A stretch of DNA of 64,000 nucleotides from JBBROS01 sp965213855 (GCA_965213855.1 CBDCAA010000007.1:1240001-1304000); one strand, 5' to 3'. Counted from the first letter of the stretch, positions 34,644 to 44,556 are shown. A program made the numbers and translations. The notes: a model not told the origin generated them from the sequence alone.

Positions 34644-35797
34644 TTACAAGTCGAGGGTGCCGGCTCTGATCCGGGCATCGCGCTCGGCCATCTGGGCCTG
34701 GTCGGCAGGGAACATGACGGCCAGCCCGAACTCCACGGCCCGTTGCTGCACCTCCTCCACCATGACGTGCAGCCCAGCACGATACGCCACGAAGGCGGCG
34801 ACGTGGTCGTTGCGATGCCGGCTTATGGCATCGGCAAGTCGGGCGGCGCCGATGATTGCCATCGAGCCGCCCATTCCCGCCAATGGCGAGACGCAATATC
34901 CAGCATCGCCCACCAGGGCGACGCGCCCGGCGGACCAGCACGGCATCCTGATCTGGTTCATTCGGTCAAAGTAGAAGTCGTCGGCTTCGTCAAGGTGAGC
35001 GAGAACGGCCGGCACCTTCCAGCCAAGATCATCAAATTGTTCGTGGATGATATGGCGTTGTTGCGCCTTGTCGCGATAGTCGTAACCAATCTCGCTTTCG
35101 CTGCGGAATGCGAGCCCGATATCGGTGCGATCGCTGTAACCGTTAAGGAACACCGTGCGCCCCGGTACGCTGAAGATCTGCGTTGTGTCAGCAGGCAGCA
35201 GCCCAATGTCGGGAACGACCATGAGGAAGCCGTAACAGCCAAGGAAATGGGAGAAGTCATGCCCTTCATCGAAGGCCAGGCGCCGCACAAGCGACCGGTT
35301 GCCGTCGCAACCGAGCACGAGGGCATAGTGTTTCCGGCTGCCATCGTTGAACGTCACCGCTGCGTCATCGGGACCGTTCGTGAGTTGGGCGATTGTGCGC
35401 CCAAACACCAGCTCGCCCCGGCCTTCAAAAGCAGCGAACAGGATGTCCAGCAGGTCGTCGCGGTGGATCTCGAACTTGTCGCCGTTGGCGGGTTGGTTGG
35501 CCACTTCGCCGATCGTGCTGTCGTCGATGGTTTTGAACTGGATAGCGCGAGGCGGAAGTGCTGCGGCGCGCACAGCCTCCATCAGCCCCATCCGGGTGAG
35601 CGCGTCGATCGCCTGGCCCTCGATGTCGACGGGGGTGCCGCCCTTCTGAGCCCGCTCGCGACCTCGACCACAGTCACGTGAAAGCCCAGTTCGCTCATCC
35701 ACCAGGCCGTCGCCAGGCCCGCGAAGCTCGCCCCGCAGATAAGGATCCTGTCGCCTCGCCTCGCTGCCTCTTCGAAGAACTCTACCTGCTCGACCAT
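34644..35797 (-). pseudogene. TetX/PHBH-like FAD-dependent monooxygenase with one frameshift
   Basis: ATG 35797 opens RILICGASFAGLATAWWMSE (FAD Rossmann motif). Near 35650 the frame must shift by one base; the rest (GTPVDIEGQAIDALTRMGLM; FEIHRDDLLDILF; VALVGDAGYCVSPLAGMGGS) continues in a single frame to the stop at 34644. With the indel repaired this is a normal FAD monooxygenase of about 384 residues, as in TetX-like drug-modifying enzymes. The TetR gene at 35862 is divergent and likely controls it. Either a recent pseudogene or a sequencing error. Confidence 0.75.
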
Positions 35798-35843
35798 CGT
35801 GCCTCCGGGCCGCAGCCGCTATCATGAATGGACTCCGCATCAA

Positions 35844-35866
35844 TATATACCTGGTACATATATGGC
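35844..35866. promoter_or_regulatory. AT-rich imperfect palindrome at the TetR start
   Basis: TATATACC-T-GGTACATATA is an imperfect inverted repeat covering the TetR ATG at 35862, in the 64-base gap between the divergent monooxygenase and TetR genes. Position and symmetry fit a TetR operator. Confidence 0.45.
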
Positions 35867-36512
35867 AAGCCTGATTGACGCGATGCCGGACAGACGAACG
35901 CGCAAGCGACTTGCGACCCGCCGGGCCATCTCGGATGCGGCAACCCGCCTGTTCATCGAGCGTGGGTTCGACAGGGTGACGATCGACGAGATCGCCGAGG
36001 CCGCCGATGTCGGCCGCATGACCGTGTTCAATCACTTCCCGCGCAAGGAGGACATGTTCTTTGACCGGGAGGATGAAGCGCGTGACCTACTGGTCGGCGC
36101 GGTACGCTCGCGCGAGCCGGGTGTCGACCCGGTCCGAGCGCTGCAGCGCCTCGCCCATCGCTTGATCGAGGAGAACAGTCCCGCCATCCGCTTTTTCGAC
36201 GGCAGCCGCCGCTTCGTCGAAACGGTCGCGGCCAGCGATGCGCTGAAAGCGCGCGCGCGCGCGATCCGTGACGAGGTCGCGGATGCGATCAAAGAGGCGT
36301 TTGCCGCAACCGCAGGTCGGCCGCCGGACGATCCCGACGCGCATTTGGCCGGCAACCTGCTGCTCGCAATCTGGACCACCGCTTTTCTTCAGGCCCACGA
36401 CCTATATCGCCGCCAGGGTGATGCCGCCGCCGCGAAGACGCGCTTCCTGGCAGTGATCGACCAGGGAACAACGGGCGTGACAGCCGCGATGACCGGCACG
36501 CCATATGCCTGA
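35862..36512 (+). CDS. TetR-family transcriptional regulator
   Basis: A 216-residue protein from ATG 35862. The DNA-binding domain reads RRAISDAATRLFIERGFDRV, then TIDEIAEAADVGRMTVFNHF, and a helical ligand domain follows. It is divergent from the TetX-like monooxygenase, with an AT-rich palindrome over its start codon, so it is probably an autoregulated repressor of that gene. Confidence 0.9.
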   Translation: MASLIDAMPDRRTRKRLATRRAISDAATRLFIERGFDRVTIDEIAEAADVGRMTVFNHFPRKEDMFFDREDEARDLLVGAVRSREPGVDPVRALQRLAHRLIEENSPAIRFFDGSRRFVETVAASDALKARARAIRDEVADAIKEAFAATAGRPPDDPDAHLAGNLLLAIWTTAFLQAHDLYRRQGDAAAAKTRFLAVIDQGTTGVTAAMTGTPYA

Positions 36513-36858
36513 TGACCACGACGTGTCGCAAGAACCGACACTGCACAACCGGGCGAACGTACAGAGCGGTCGGCAGCTGTTAGGCCATTGACCGCTTTGC
36601 GGTCCAGCGGAGGTCATTCAGGCGTCTGCTTGTGGCGCACAGCCGCCCATAGATCGTCGTTCCGAATTTCTGCTTCCGAGGCGTGCTGCTCAGGCCGTGA
36701 CCGTCTGGGATGGGTCGAAAGCTGCCAGTACGCATCCGGTGCCGGATGTCCGCTCTTCACCCACCTTCCACCCATAGCAGCCGGTCCGCTTCTGATGTCG
36801 TGGACGGCTCTTTCCCCCCTGCGGGTAGCATTGCGGGGCAGCCAAAAGGAGAGCGAAC
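36513..36858. other. intergenic / probable IS110-element left flank
   Basis: I see no gene here. In IS110-group elements the non-coding stretch before the transposase encodes the bridge RNA, so part of this region could do so; I could not define the element's ends. Confidence 0.35.
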
Positions 36859-38076
36859 ATGGGCATGGTCACGACAGTTGGATTGGATATCGCGAAGTCG
36901 GTGTTCCAGGTGCACGGCATCGACGCTGTGGGAACGGTGCTTGTCCGCCGGCGGCTGAGCCGGGCACGCGTCTTGGAGTTCTTTGAGAAGCTGCCCCCGT
37001 GCCTGGTCGGGATCGAGGCCTGCAACACCTCGCATTTCTGGGCTCGCACACTCATCGCGCTGGGCCACGATGTCCGGCTCATGCCGGCGCAGTACGTGAA
37101 ACCCTACGTCAAGCGAGGCAAGAACGACGCTGCCGATGCCGAAGCAATCTGCGAAGCGGTGACACGTCCCACCATGAGGTTCGTTGCAGTCAAAAGCCCT
37201 GAACAGCAAAGCGTCATGATGCTGCATCGGGTCCGGCTGATGCTCAACCGTCAGCGCACTCAGCTGTCGAATGCCATGCGGGCACACATGTCGGAGTTCG
37301 GCGTGATCGCGCCGAACACCCGGATCAGCGTCAGCCGCTCGCGGCTGGGTTTGGCCTCGTTGGCCGTCAGCAATCGATCCAGCTCGTCTCGCCACGGGCC
37401 GATGCGCGGCTGCGGCTGTGGCTCTCGCTCATAGCGGAACTCGGTCGCATCGGACCGCAGGACCTTGCGCACGATCTTCCGCGACACCCGCAGCTCGCGG
37501 CAGATCGGTCGCATGGGCCTGGAACGCCTGCTTGCCGTGGTGGCCGATGGCGCCGATGAGCGTATCCCGGCCGAAGCCCGGATCTGCCTGGAGATGCTCG
37601 CGGCCCAGTTCGACGTGGTGAAGCTGCAGATCCTGGAGAATGATCGTCTGGTCAGGGCCAGCGCTCGCCAGACCGAGGTTGGTCGTCGTCTCATGGAAAT
37701 CCCGGGCGTCGGCCCTCTGCTGGCGAGCGCATTCGTCGCCAGCATCGCTGACCCCAAGGTGTTCAAGAGTGGGCGTGACGTCGCTGCCTGGATCGGCCTG
37801 GTGCCAAGGCAGAACTCGAGTGGCGGCAAGGAGCGGCTGGGCTCCATCTCGCGTGCGGGCAACCGCTACCTGCGCCAGATGCTGGTTGTGGGTGCAATGG
37901 CGGTGATCCGCCACGCCGAACGACACGGTGCAACACGCCCCTGGCTGATCCAGCTGCTAGCCAGGCGCGCCAAGAAGGTTGCCGCGGTGGCATTGGCGAA
38001 CAAAACCGCGCGGATGGTCTGGGCGCTGATGATGAGCGGCGAACGCTATCGGGATCCGACGGTCGCTGCCGCATAG
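36859..38076 (+). pseudogene. IS110-family transposase, interrupted by an inverted IS21 piece
   Basis: From ATG 36859 the protein has the DEDD RuvC-like half (VTTVGLDIAKSVFQVHGIDA; VRLMPAQYVKPYVKRGKNDA) up to FGVIAP near 37313. A 195-bp foreign piece follows with an in-frame TAG at 37432-37434. Then GRMGLERLLAVVADGADERI and the Transposase_20 half resume (EIPGVGPLLASAFVASIADP; SISRAGNRYLRQMLV) to the stop at 38076. Both halves are in the same phase. Repair would give a normal IS110 transposase of about 340 residues. Confidence 0.85.
37313..37507 (-). mobile_element. 195-bp internal istA fragment, inverted, identical to copy 1
   Basis: I compared the bases one by one: 37313-37507 is the exact reverse complement of 3348-3542, inside istA of IS21 copy 1. 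No IS21 terminal repeats accompany it. Only two or three bases of overlap (CG on one side, TCG on the other) are shared at the junctions. Confidence 0.88.
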
Positions 38077-38682
38077 GGCTGGCAACCGCGCAAGAGGTCA
38101 GGCGCAGCGAGGAGCGGCGCCGACGATGTTGGGAAGGGCGGACGGGAGTTGATGCACAAAGCCGGTTGAAACCGCCGGATCGGGAAAACCCTCTTTGGCC
38201 GGTGCACTTCGAGTGCGTGCTTTTGGTCGGGACCCGGTTCGCGCGAAAGGCATCATGGCCAGCGGCACATGTGACAGCCGCATCGGAGGCCGAACACATG
38301 GCCGCACCGACCAGCAAACTGCAACAGCTTCAGAAACCCACTTGCCAACGGGGAGCCGTCCACACACGGCCAAACCAGTTAATCCGCTGTTCAATCAAAT
38401 CCAGCTCGAAGTCGACGTGCTATCAAAGCAGGACTTTTCCCTGGTGAAGATAGCTCGTGCGGCGATGAAGAAATTATGTCGCAAGCTTAATGGGCGCTCC
38501 ATGAAGACGGCAACCGGGCCTCCGCCCGGCACCGAACGTGTTGCCGCGACCCATCCCGTGGGATCTCCGCCCAGACTTGCACCCCTCCGATCAGCCTAGT
38601 GGCTGCCATAAACCATGCTGTCCGTGGATACGACGAGCCGCTGGCATGGGTCCCGCGCGCGCCGTGCCGGGTCCATGACGGG
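38077..38682. other. about 600 bases without a recognisable gene
   Basis: This follows the IS110 transposase stop and probably includes the right end of that element. A less GC-rich segment lies near 38390-38500. No coding frame here resembles a known family. Confidence 0.4.
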
Positions 38683-39759
38683 CTACCCGAGCAGGTCAAG
38701 CGCGTCCTGCCAAAGCCGCGTCGTCAGGTCCGCTGCCGGGGTTGCCTCCGAGAGCTTGGCTGCCTGGCCTGACCAGGCCTGCATGCGGTTCACGTCGCCT
38801 TCCTGCTGTCCGGCCTTCCTCATCGCAGCGGTCAGTCCGCGCTGGACGGGATATGGGGCCGGTGGTGGGGCGCCATCCGATGACGCGGCGCGGACGTATG
38901 CTGTCGCGAGAGCCCGCCCGGCCCTGCCGCTGAAGGCCCGGGTGACCACCGTGTCTTCCGGCTCCGCCCTGGCGAGCGCATCCGACCAGGCAGGGTGGAT
39001 ACCCGCCTCCGGGCAGCGCAGGAAGCCCGTCCCGATCTGCGCCGCGCTGGCCCCGAGCATCAGCGCGGCAGCGATCCCCCTACCGTCCGCGATGCCGCCT
39101 GTCGCCACGACGGGAAGGCTGACGGCGTCCGCCACCGCGGGCACGAGCGCGACCAGGCCGACCATCCGCGCCTCCGCGGCGGAGGCGTCGAACGCGCCGC
39201 GGTGTCCGCCCGCCTCCATCCCCTGTGCGACGATGACGTCGGCACCCGCCGCCTCGGCCTCGAGCGCCTTGCCGACCGTGGAGACGTTCGCGAACCAGGC
39301 GATCCCGCGCTCCTTGAGGCTCGAGACGAAGGCGGGCGGGAACAGGCCCATGATAGAGGAGACGACAGGCGGCGCAGCCCCGATGAGCGCCTCGCACTGC
39401 GCCGCGAAGTCCGGCGGGACGGCATCCCCCGCCTGCGGCGGCACCGGCGGGCCCCAACCCTCCAGGAAGGCCCTGACCTCGGCCTCGGCCAGCGGGTCAC
39501 GCGCCGGTACGGGGTCGGGGATCCACAAGTTTAGCTGGAAGGCACCGTTGCTGGATGCCCTGACAGTGGCCGACCACCGGGCTATCGCCTCAGGCGCCAT
39601 CAGGAGCGCGCCGCAGCTCCCCAGCCCGCCCGCATTCGCCACGGCGATGGACAGGGCGGGCGGGCAGGCACCGGCCATCGGCGCGAGCAGCACCGGCAGG
39701 CGAAGGCCGAAGCGCCGCATGAAACTTCCCACCCTGTCGGAGACGGCCTTGTTCGGCAT
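38683..39759 (-). CDS. nitronate monooxygenase-type flavoprotein
   Basis: A 358-residue TIM-barrel flavoprotein from ATG 39759. The FMN-binding core shows LLAPMAGACPPALSIAVANA, ADVIVAQGMEAGGHRGAFDA (catalytic-loop His) and LPVVATGGIADGRGIAAALM, then GASAAQIGTGFLRCPEAGI. These are class I nitronate monooxygenase features. The enzyme oxidises alkyl nitronates and protects against toxins such as propionate 3-nitronate. It follows an MFS gene by 16 bases. Confidence 0.88.
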   Translation of the reverse strand: MPNKAVSDRVGSFMRRFGLRLPVLLAPMAGACPPALSIAVANAGGLGSCGALLMAPEAIARWSATVRASSNGAFQLNLWIPDPVPARDPLAEAEVRAFLEGWGPPVPPQAGDAVPPDFAAQCEALIGAAPPVVSSIMGLFPPAFVSSLKERGIAWFANVSTVGKALEAEAAGADVIVAQGMEAGGHRGAFDASAAEARMVGLVALVPAVADAVSLPVVATGGIADGRGIAAALMLGASAAQIGTGFLRCPEAGIHPAWSDALARAEPEDTVVTRAFSGRAGRALATAYVRAASSDGAPPPAPYPVQRGLTAAMRKAGQQEGDVNRMQAWSGQAAKLSEATPAADLTTRLWQDALDLLG

Positions 39760-39775
39760 GGTTCCTCCCCGATGG

Positions 39776-40966
39776 TCAGACGGATCCCGTGACCGGCAAC
39801 CGCCCGCGGCTGCCGATCACGAGCACGGCGGCGGTAAGCAAAGCGGCCGCGGCCAGTGCCGATGCCGCCGCGAAGCTGCCGGTCACGTCGAACAGGGCAC
39901 CGCCCAACGTCGGGCCGATTGCCTGGCCGGTGCCGAAGGCGGCCGTGAGCAGGGCGAAGCTGCGGGCCTGCGCCACGGACCCGAACTCCCGGGCCGCGGC
40001 GAAGCCGAGCGCCGTGACTCCCATGAAGGTCGCGCCGAGGAGCGCCGCGCCCAGGAGGACGCCCGGGACCGAGGGCCAGCAGCCTCCCGACACGACGCCG
40101 ACCGCGAGGATGCAGCATGCCAGGGCATATGCGGGCCTGACCCCCAGCCGGGCTGCGACCACGTCCCAGACGAGGGTGGAGGGGACAGCCGTCAGCCCGA
40201 CGATCATCCACACGGCTGGCTCGACGGAACGGGTCGAGGCCGAGGCGCGGACGACGGCAACGAGGAACGTCGCCGTGACGATGTAGCCGAAGCCGAACAG
40301 CCCGTGGCAGATCGCAAGCGGCACGATGCCGGAAGCGGGTCGGGTTCCGGCGGCCCCGCGACCAGTGACCGGTTCGGGCTTCGTCGGCCAGCGCAGGATG
40401 ACAACCGGCACCGGCACGAGCAGGGCGGCGGCGACGCCCGGGACCAGCCAGAGCGTCCGCCAATCCGATCCTGCGGCCTCGAGCCACGTGACCGCAGCCG
40501 CCGATGCCGCGATGCCGAGCCCCACCCCCGAATAGTGCAGCCAGCGCCATCCCGGCCGACCCGCACTGGCCAGGGCATCGAGCACGGACGCGGTGCCCAG
40601 AACCAGGACGAAGGCACTCGCGGCGCCGCCGAAGAAGCGGAGCGCGAGGATTGTCGGGAGGCCATCCGCGAACGCCATCCCTACCGTGGTCGCCGCCCCG
40701 GCGGAAAGAGCGGCGGCGAACCAGGCCCGGGGCCCTCCATGCAACCGAGGGGATGCGGCAAGGAGCGCGCCTACGAGATACCCCGCGAAATTGGCCGATG
40801 CGATCAAGCCGGACGCGCCCTTCGACAGGCCCAGGGCCGCCGCCATCGACGGGAGGATGGGAGTGTAGACGAAACGCCCGACCCCGATCGAGGAGGCCAG
40901 CGCCAGCATCCCGGCGACAGCCGCCATGGGCATCCCCGTATTCGACCTGGCTGCCGCCGCATTCAT
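39776..40966 (-). CDS. YbfB/YjiJ-family MFS transporter
   Basis: About 396 residues from ATG 40966 (ATG 40990 is an alternative). The first helix reads LALASSIGVGRFVYTPILPS, the hallmark G(I/V)GRF..TP.LP of YbfB/YjiJ permeases, and about twelve hydrophobic segments follow. It is upstream of and close to the nitronate monooxygenase gene and downstream of a LysR gene in the same direction. Substrate unknown. Confidence 0.85.
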   Translation of the reverse strand: MNAAAARSNTGMPMAAVAGMLALASSIGVGRFVYTPILPSMAAALGLSKGASGLIASANFAGYLVGALLAASPRLHGGPRAWFAAALSAGAATTVGMAFADGLPTILALRFFGGAASAFVLVLGTASVLDALASAGRPGWRWLHYSGVGLGIAASAAAVTWLEAAGSDWRTLWLVPGVAAALLVPVPVVILRWPTKPEPVTGRGAAGTRPASGIVPLAICHGLFGFGYIVTATFLVAVVRASASTRSVEPAVWMIVGLTAVPSTLVWDVVAARLGVRPAYALACCILAVGVVSGGCWPSVPGVLLGAALLGATFMGVTALGFAAAREFGSVAQARSFALLTAAFGTGQAIGPTLGGALFDVTGSFAAASALAAAALLTAAVLVIGSRGRLPVTGSV

Positions 40967-41071
40967 GCCCGACCGTCCGCCACTGCGCATCGACCGGATG
41001 CTACTGGCGTATACCGCGCGTGAGAAACGATTGGTTCAGAACGGAGACTTCTCCGGTAGAGATGGAAGCCT

Positions 41072-41962
41072 CTACGCGGCTGGCGTCAGGCTTGGAGTCT
41101 GCCGATCCTTCAGCAAGGACAGGAACAGCGACTGGGCCGTGGAGACGTACGCATCGCGACGCCGGACGAATACGGTCTCGACCCGGGAGTGTCGGGCGGG
41201 CAGGCGATGCACCCCCACGCGCCCGTGCCGCCACACGGGGCCGAGGAGCGCCCGGGGAAGCATGGTGACGCCCAAGCCAGCGGCCACGCAGCTGAGGATA
41301 GCTTCCAGCGTGCCGAACTCCATGACGCGCGGGTGCGAGACCCCGTTCGCCGCCAGCCAACCTTCGAGCCGCTCGCGGTACGAGCAACCGAGCCGCAGGA
41401 CGACGATGCGCAGGCCGGACGCACGGACGGCTTCCGCGGCCGAGCGGCACGACGGCGACGTGAGCAGGGCGAGCTCCTCCTCGAGCACCCTCTCGACGAG
41501 CAGGTCGGCATGCTCCACGGGCCCGCAGACGAACGCGCCCTCGACATCGCCCCGGAGCACCTGACCGACGAGCTCGCATGTGGTCCCGGTCCGGAGCGTC
41601 AGCTCAACTTCCGGATAGGCAGAGACGAAAGCGGACACGGTGTCCGGCAGCCTCAGGGCGACGGTCGTCTCGAGGGTACCCACGACCAGCGTGCCCCGGG
41701 GCACGCCGTCGTCCACGACCGCCTGTCCCGCATCCCTCAGCAGGCGCTCGAGCGCTTCCGCGAAGGGCGCCAGCCTCGAGCCTGCCTCCGTGAGGCTGAC
41801 CCCGCGGTGGGCACGCTCGAACAGCGCCACCCCAAGGTCGGCCTCCAGCCGCCTGACATGGGCCGACACGTTGGACTGGACCGTGTTCAGCTCCGCGGCC
41901 GCCCGCCCCATGCCGCCCAATCTGGCGACAGCACCGAAGATACGGAGATCGGCGACATCCAT
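41072..41962 (-). CDS. LysR-family transcriptional regulator
   Basis: A 296-residue protein from ATG 41962. The helix-turn-helix is MDVADLRIFGAVARLGGMGR, then NVSAHVRRLEADLGVALFER, with an effector domain containing ELVGQVLRGDVEGAFVCGPV. The N-terminus and effector domain are like the CysB/NAC branch. It lies 105 bases upstream of the MFS/nitronate monooxygenase pair in the same direction. Confidence 0.87.
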   Translation of the reverse strand: MDVADLRIFGAVARLGGMGRAAAELNTVQSNVSAHVRRLEADLGVALFERAHRGVSLTEAGSRLAPFAEALERLLRDAGQAVVDDGVPRGTLVVGTLETTVALRLPDTVSAFVSAYPEVELTLRTGTTCELVGQVLRGDVEGAFVCGPVEHADLLVERVLEEELALLTSPSCRSAAEAVRASGLRIVVLRLGCSYRERLEGWLAANGVSHPRVMEFGTLEAILSCVAAGLGVTMLPRALLGPVWRHGRVGVHRLPARHSRVETVFVRRRDAYVSTAQSLFLSLLKDRQTPSLTPAA

Positions 41963-42021
41963 GGTGGCTACTCCGGATGGAAAGCCCACTGTGGATCGGC
42001 GCCGGGCGCGTGCGTCAAGGA

Positions 42022-42114
42022 CCCACGTAGGCTGCCCCCGGGCCGGATGAGCGCGCCATCCGCCCTCCGCTCGATGGCGTGCGCGAGCCAGCCGACCAAA
42101 CGGCCCGTGGCTCC
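42022..42114 (-). pseudogene. citrate synthase C-terminal stump (leftward)
   Basis: The minus strand reads GATGRLVGWLAHAIERRADG, then ALIRPGGSLRG. This is the last 30 residues of a citrate synthase, nearly the same as ATGRLVGWIAHALEQRSEGT and LIRPRAEYVG in the intact gene at 54339-55511. Nothing of the rest is present. Confidence 0.7.
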
Positions 42115-42132
42115 GGCGTGTTCGCGGCTGCG

Positions 42133-42228
42133 CGCGCCGTCGGCTGGACAGCGCATGCGCACGAACAGGCCGGAAGCTCGCGCATTGTCCGGCCGAAATC
42201 GACCTACGTCGGACCCGGGCTCCCGGGA
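42133..42228 (+). pseudogene. citrate synthase C-terminal stump (rightward)
   Basis: The plus strand reads RAVGWTAHAHEQAGSSRIVR, then PKSTYVGPGLPGS, the C-terminus of a second, different citrate synthase. It is cut at the same point (just before the GW.AH block) as the leftward stump 18 bases away, and the two face apart. Confidence 0.6.
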
Positions 42229-43478
42229 AGCATTCCCCGGGAGTCGGCCGCCCTGTCATCCAGCAACGCCATCACGGCCGCGAATGCATAGGCGGCGGCA
42301 GCGAAGGCAGGCACCGCGACCGACCCGAAGCGGTCGGCCAGCGGTCCCGCGACCAGCGGTCCGGCAAGCTGGCCGATGCCGAGCCCGGCCGTGGCGTAGC
42401 TGAAAACCTGGGCGTACGTGGCCGCCGTGCTCCTTTGGCGCAGCCTCGCTGTTATGATCGACGGGCTGGAGGTCATCCCCAACCCTACGAGGGCGGCCCC
42501 AGCGACCGCCGCGGCCGCGCCCTGGCCCGTCGACACCAGGGCTCCCGCCGCACTGGCGGCGAGGGCCCCTACAAGCGCCAACCTCCGGCTGAGCGGGTGG
42601 CCCAGTGCCGCGATCGCGAGGGCCGACCCCGCGATGCAGCTGAAGCCGAACGCGACCCATACCGCCGTGACGAAGGCCGGGGGCGTACCCAGGGCAGCAA
42701 GGCGGGCGCCCGTGAACGTGGCGTAGGCGATGTAGGCCGAGCCGAACAGGGTGTAGGCGCCCACGAGGAACACCCATCCGGGCCGGAAAACGTCGACCGC
42801 ACGGAACGGCTCGGTCGCACCGGCCCCGGCTACCCTGACCGGCGCCGCCGCGTGGGCCGTGCCCGACGGCGGGAACATGGCCGCGAGAAGCAACGCCAGC
42901 CCCGCCGCGACAGCGGAGGCAAGCCTCCACCCGGGTCCACTCGCCAGCATGGCCGGTGCAGCGAAGCCGCTCGCGACCACAGCGACGCCGATGCCCGCCC
43001 AGATTGTGGCGCTGGCGGCGAAGCGAAACCTGGCCTCGACGGATTCGAGCGACAGCACGATGACGGCCGTGATGCCCGCGGCCGCGCCGATCCCGCAGAG
43101 AAGCCGCCCCGCCCCCAGCACGGCGATCCCGGGCGCGAGGGCCGACATTCCCGCACCGAGCGCGAACAGCAGGTGGCCGCCGCGCGCAAGCGCCGCTTGC
43201 CCGAAACGGCGCGCCACGGCAGGCGCCCCCAGTGTCCCGGCGAGATAGCCGAGCAGATGCACGGAGCCGAGCACCCCGGCGATCGTGTAGTCCAGGCCGA
43301 GGTCCCGCCGGATCGCGGGCAGCGTCACCCCGTAGGTGAAACGGGCGAGGCCGATGTCCACCGCCATCGCCAGGACCGCCCATGCAAGGACGGCGCGGGG
43401 GAAGGCGCGACGCCCCGGGCGGCCGGTGGCCAGGACGTCCGGGGAGCTGATTTCATGGCGCACCCGGCCCATGAGCAT
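42204..43478 (-). CDS. YbfB/YjiJ-family MFS transporter
   Basis: About 424 residues from ATG 43478 (ATG 43472 and GTG 43526 are alternatives). The first helix LAMAVDIGLARFTYGVTLPA has the family's GxxRF.Y...LP pattern, and about twelve hydrophobic segments follow. The last codons overlap the rightward citrate synthase stump. It is a second YbfB-type permease, only distantly like the one at 39776. Substrate unknown. Confidence 0.82.
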   Translation of the reverse strand: MLMGRVRHEISSPDVLATGRPGRRAFPRAVLAWAVLAMAVDIGLARFTYGVTLPAIRRDLGLDYTIAGVLGSVHLLGYLAGTLGAPAVARRFGQAALARGGHLLFALGAGMSALAPGIAVLGAGRLLCGIGAAAGITAVIVLSLESVEARFRFAASATIWAGIGVAVVASGFAAPAMLASGPGWRLASAVAAGLALLLAAMFPPSGTAHAAAPVRVAGAGATEPFRAVDVFRPGWVFLVGAYTLFGSAYIAYATFTGARLAALGTPPAFVTAVWVAFGFSCIAGSALAIAALGHPLSRRLALVGALAASAAGALVSTGQGAAAAVAGAALVGLGMTSSPSIITARLRQRSTAATYAQVFSYATAGLGIGQLAGPLVAGPLADRFGSVAVPAFAAAAYAFAAVMALLDDRAADSRGMLPGSPGPT

Positions 43479-43603
43479 GCGATACCGCGACGTCACGAGA
43501 GGGATCGATGCTGGCCGCCTTTGCACGAACGCCGCTACACCGGCCGTTCCGAAGGTGGAAGACCGTCCCGACGAACGGACCGCAACACTGCCGAGGGACT
43601 GGA

Positions 43604-44523
43604 TTGAAGCGCCGTTACCAGATAGCCGACGTGTTCACCGACACGGTCTACGAGGGCAATCCGGTCGCCGTGGTGCTGGTCGCCGAGGGATTGTCGGCTG
43701 CCGAGATGCAAAGGATAGCCGTGGAGTTCGACTACTCCGAAACCACCTTCGTCACGTCGCCGCGCGATCCGGCGAACTCCGCCCGGGTCCGGATCTTGAC
43801 GCCCGGCCGGGAGGTGCCGTTCGCGGGACACCCCGACATCGGCACCGCCTCGTCGTGGCACGGCTGCGCGCCTCCTGTGGCGACGGGGCCCCGCGAGACC
43901 TCACGTTTGAGGAGGAGGCCGTGCTTGTCCGGATGAAACTGCTCGTAGAAGGCGGCTCGGTGGTCGGCGCGGAGTTCATGTCGCCGGAGAGACTGTCGCG
44001 GCGCGGGCGGGTGGAGCCTGCCGCGGTGGCGGCAGCCCTGTCGCTGTCCGCGACGGACATACGGGCGGACGCGCACGGGCCTGAGGTCGTCTCTGTGGGC
44101 CTCCCCTTCCTGATCGTCGAGCTTGCCTCGCCCGAGGCGCTGGGGCGTGCCAGGCCTGAACGGCAGGCGTTCGACGAAGTGCTTCCGCGCGACGGCGCCA
44201 CGTCGGTTTATTGCTACACGCGCGTGGGCCCTCAGGGAACACCGGGCACGGAAGCCGGTATCCGGGCCCGGATGTTCACGCCCCGCATGACCGAGGACCC
44301 GGCTACCGGCAGCGCGACCGCCGCCGTCACGGCGCTGCTGGGAGAGCTCGTCGGCAAGGACGGGGAGTTCGCCATGAGGTTCCTCCAGGGCGTCGAGATG
44401 GGCAGGCCCAGCCTCCTGCTCGCGCGTGCCGAGAGCGAGCGGGGCCGGAACGTAAGGTCCCACGTTGGCGGGCATTGCGTGCGCGTGATGGAAGGATGGC
44501 TCGTCGACGGCGACGGACCCTGA
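43604..44523 (+). pseudogene. PhzF-family isomerase/epimerase with one frameshift
   Basis: A TTG at 43604 starts KRRYQIADVFTDTVYEGNPV, then EFDYSETTFV (catalytic Glu), RILTPGREVPFAGHPDIGTA: the PhzF N-domain. Between about 43855 and 43910 the frame shifts by one base and continues as DLTFEEEAVLVRMKLLVEGG to the second domain (FTPRMTEDPATGSATAAVTA) and the stop. With the indel repaired it would be about 305 residues, normal for PhzF-like proton-shuttling isomerases. Confidence 0.75.
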
Positions 44524-44556
44524 ACGGTATCGGCCACATCCCCGGGAGGCAGTGAC

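Noticed and set aside
36513..36858. Bridge RNA gene of the IS110 element.
   Set aside because: The position would be right, but I could not define the element ends or find loops matching a target and donor core, so I did not call it as an RNA.
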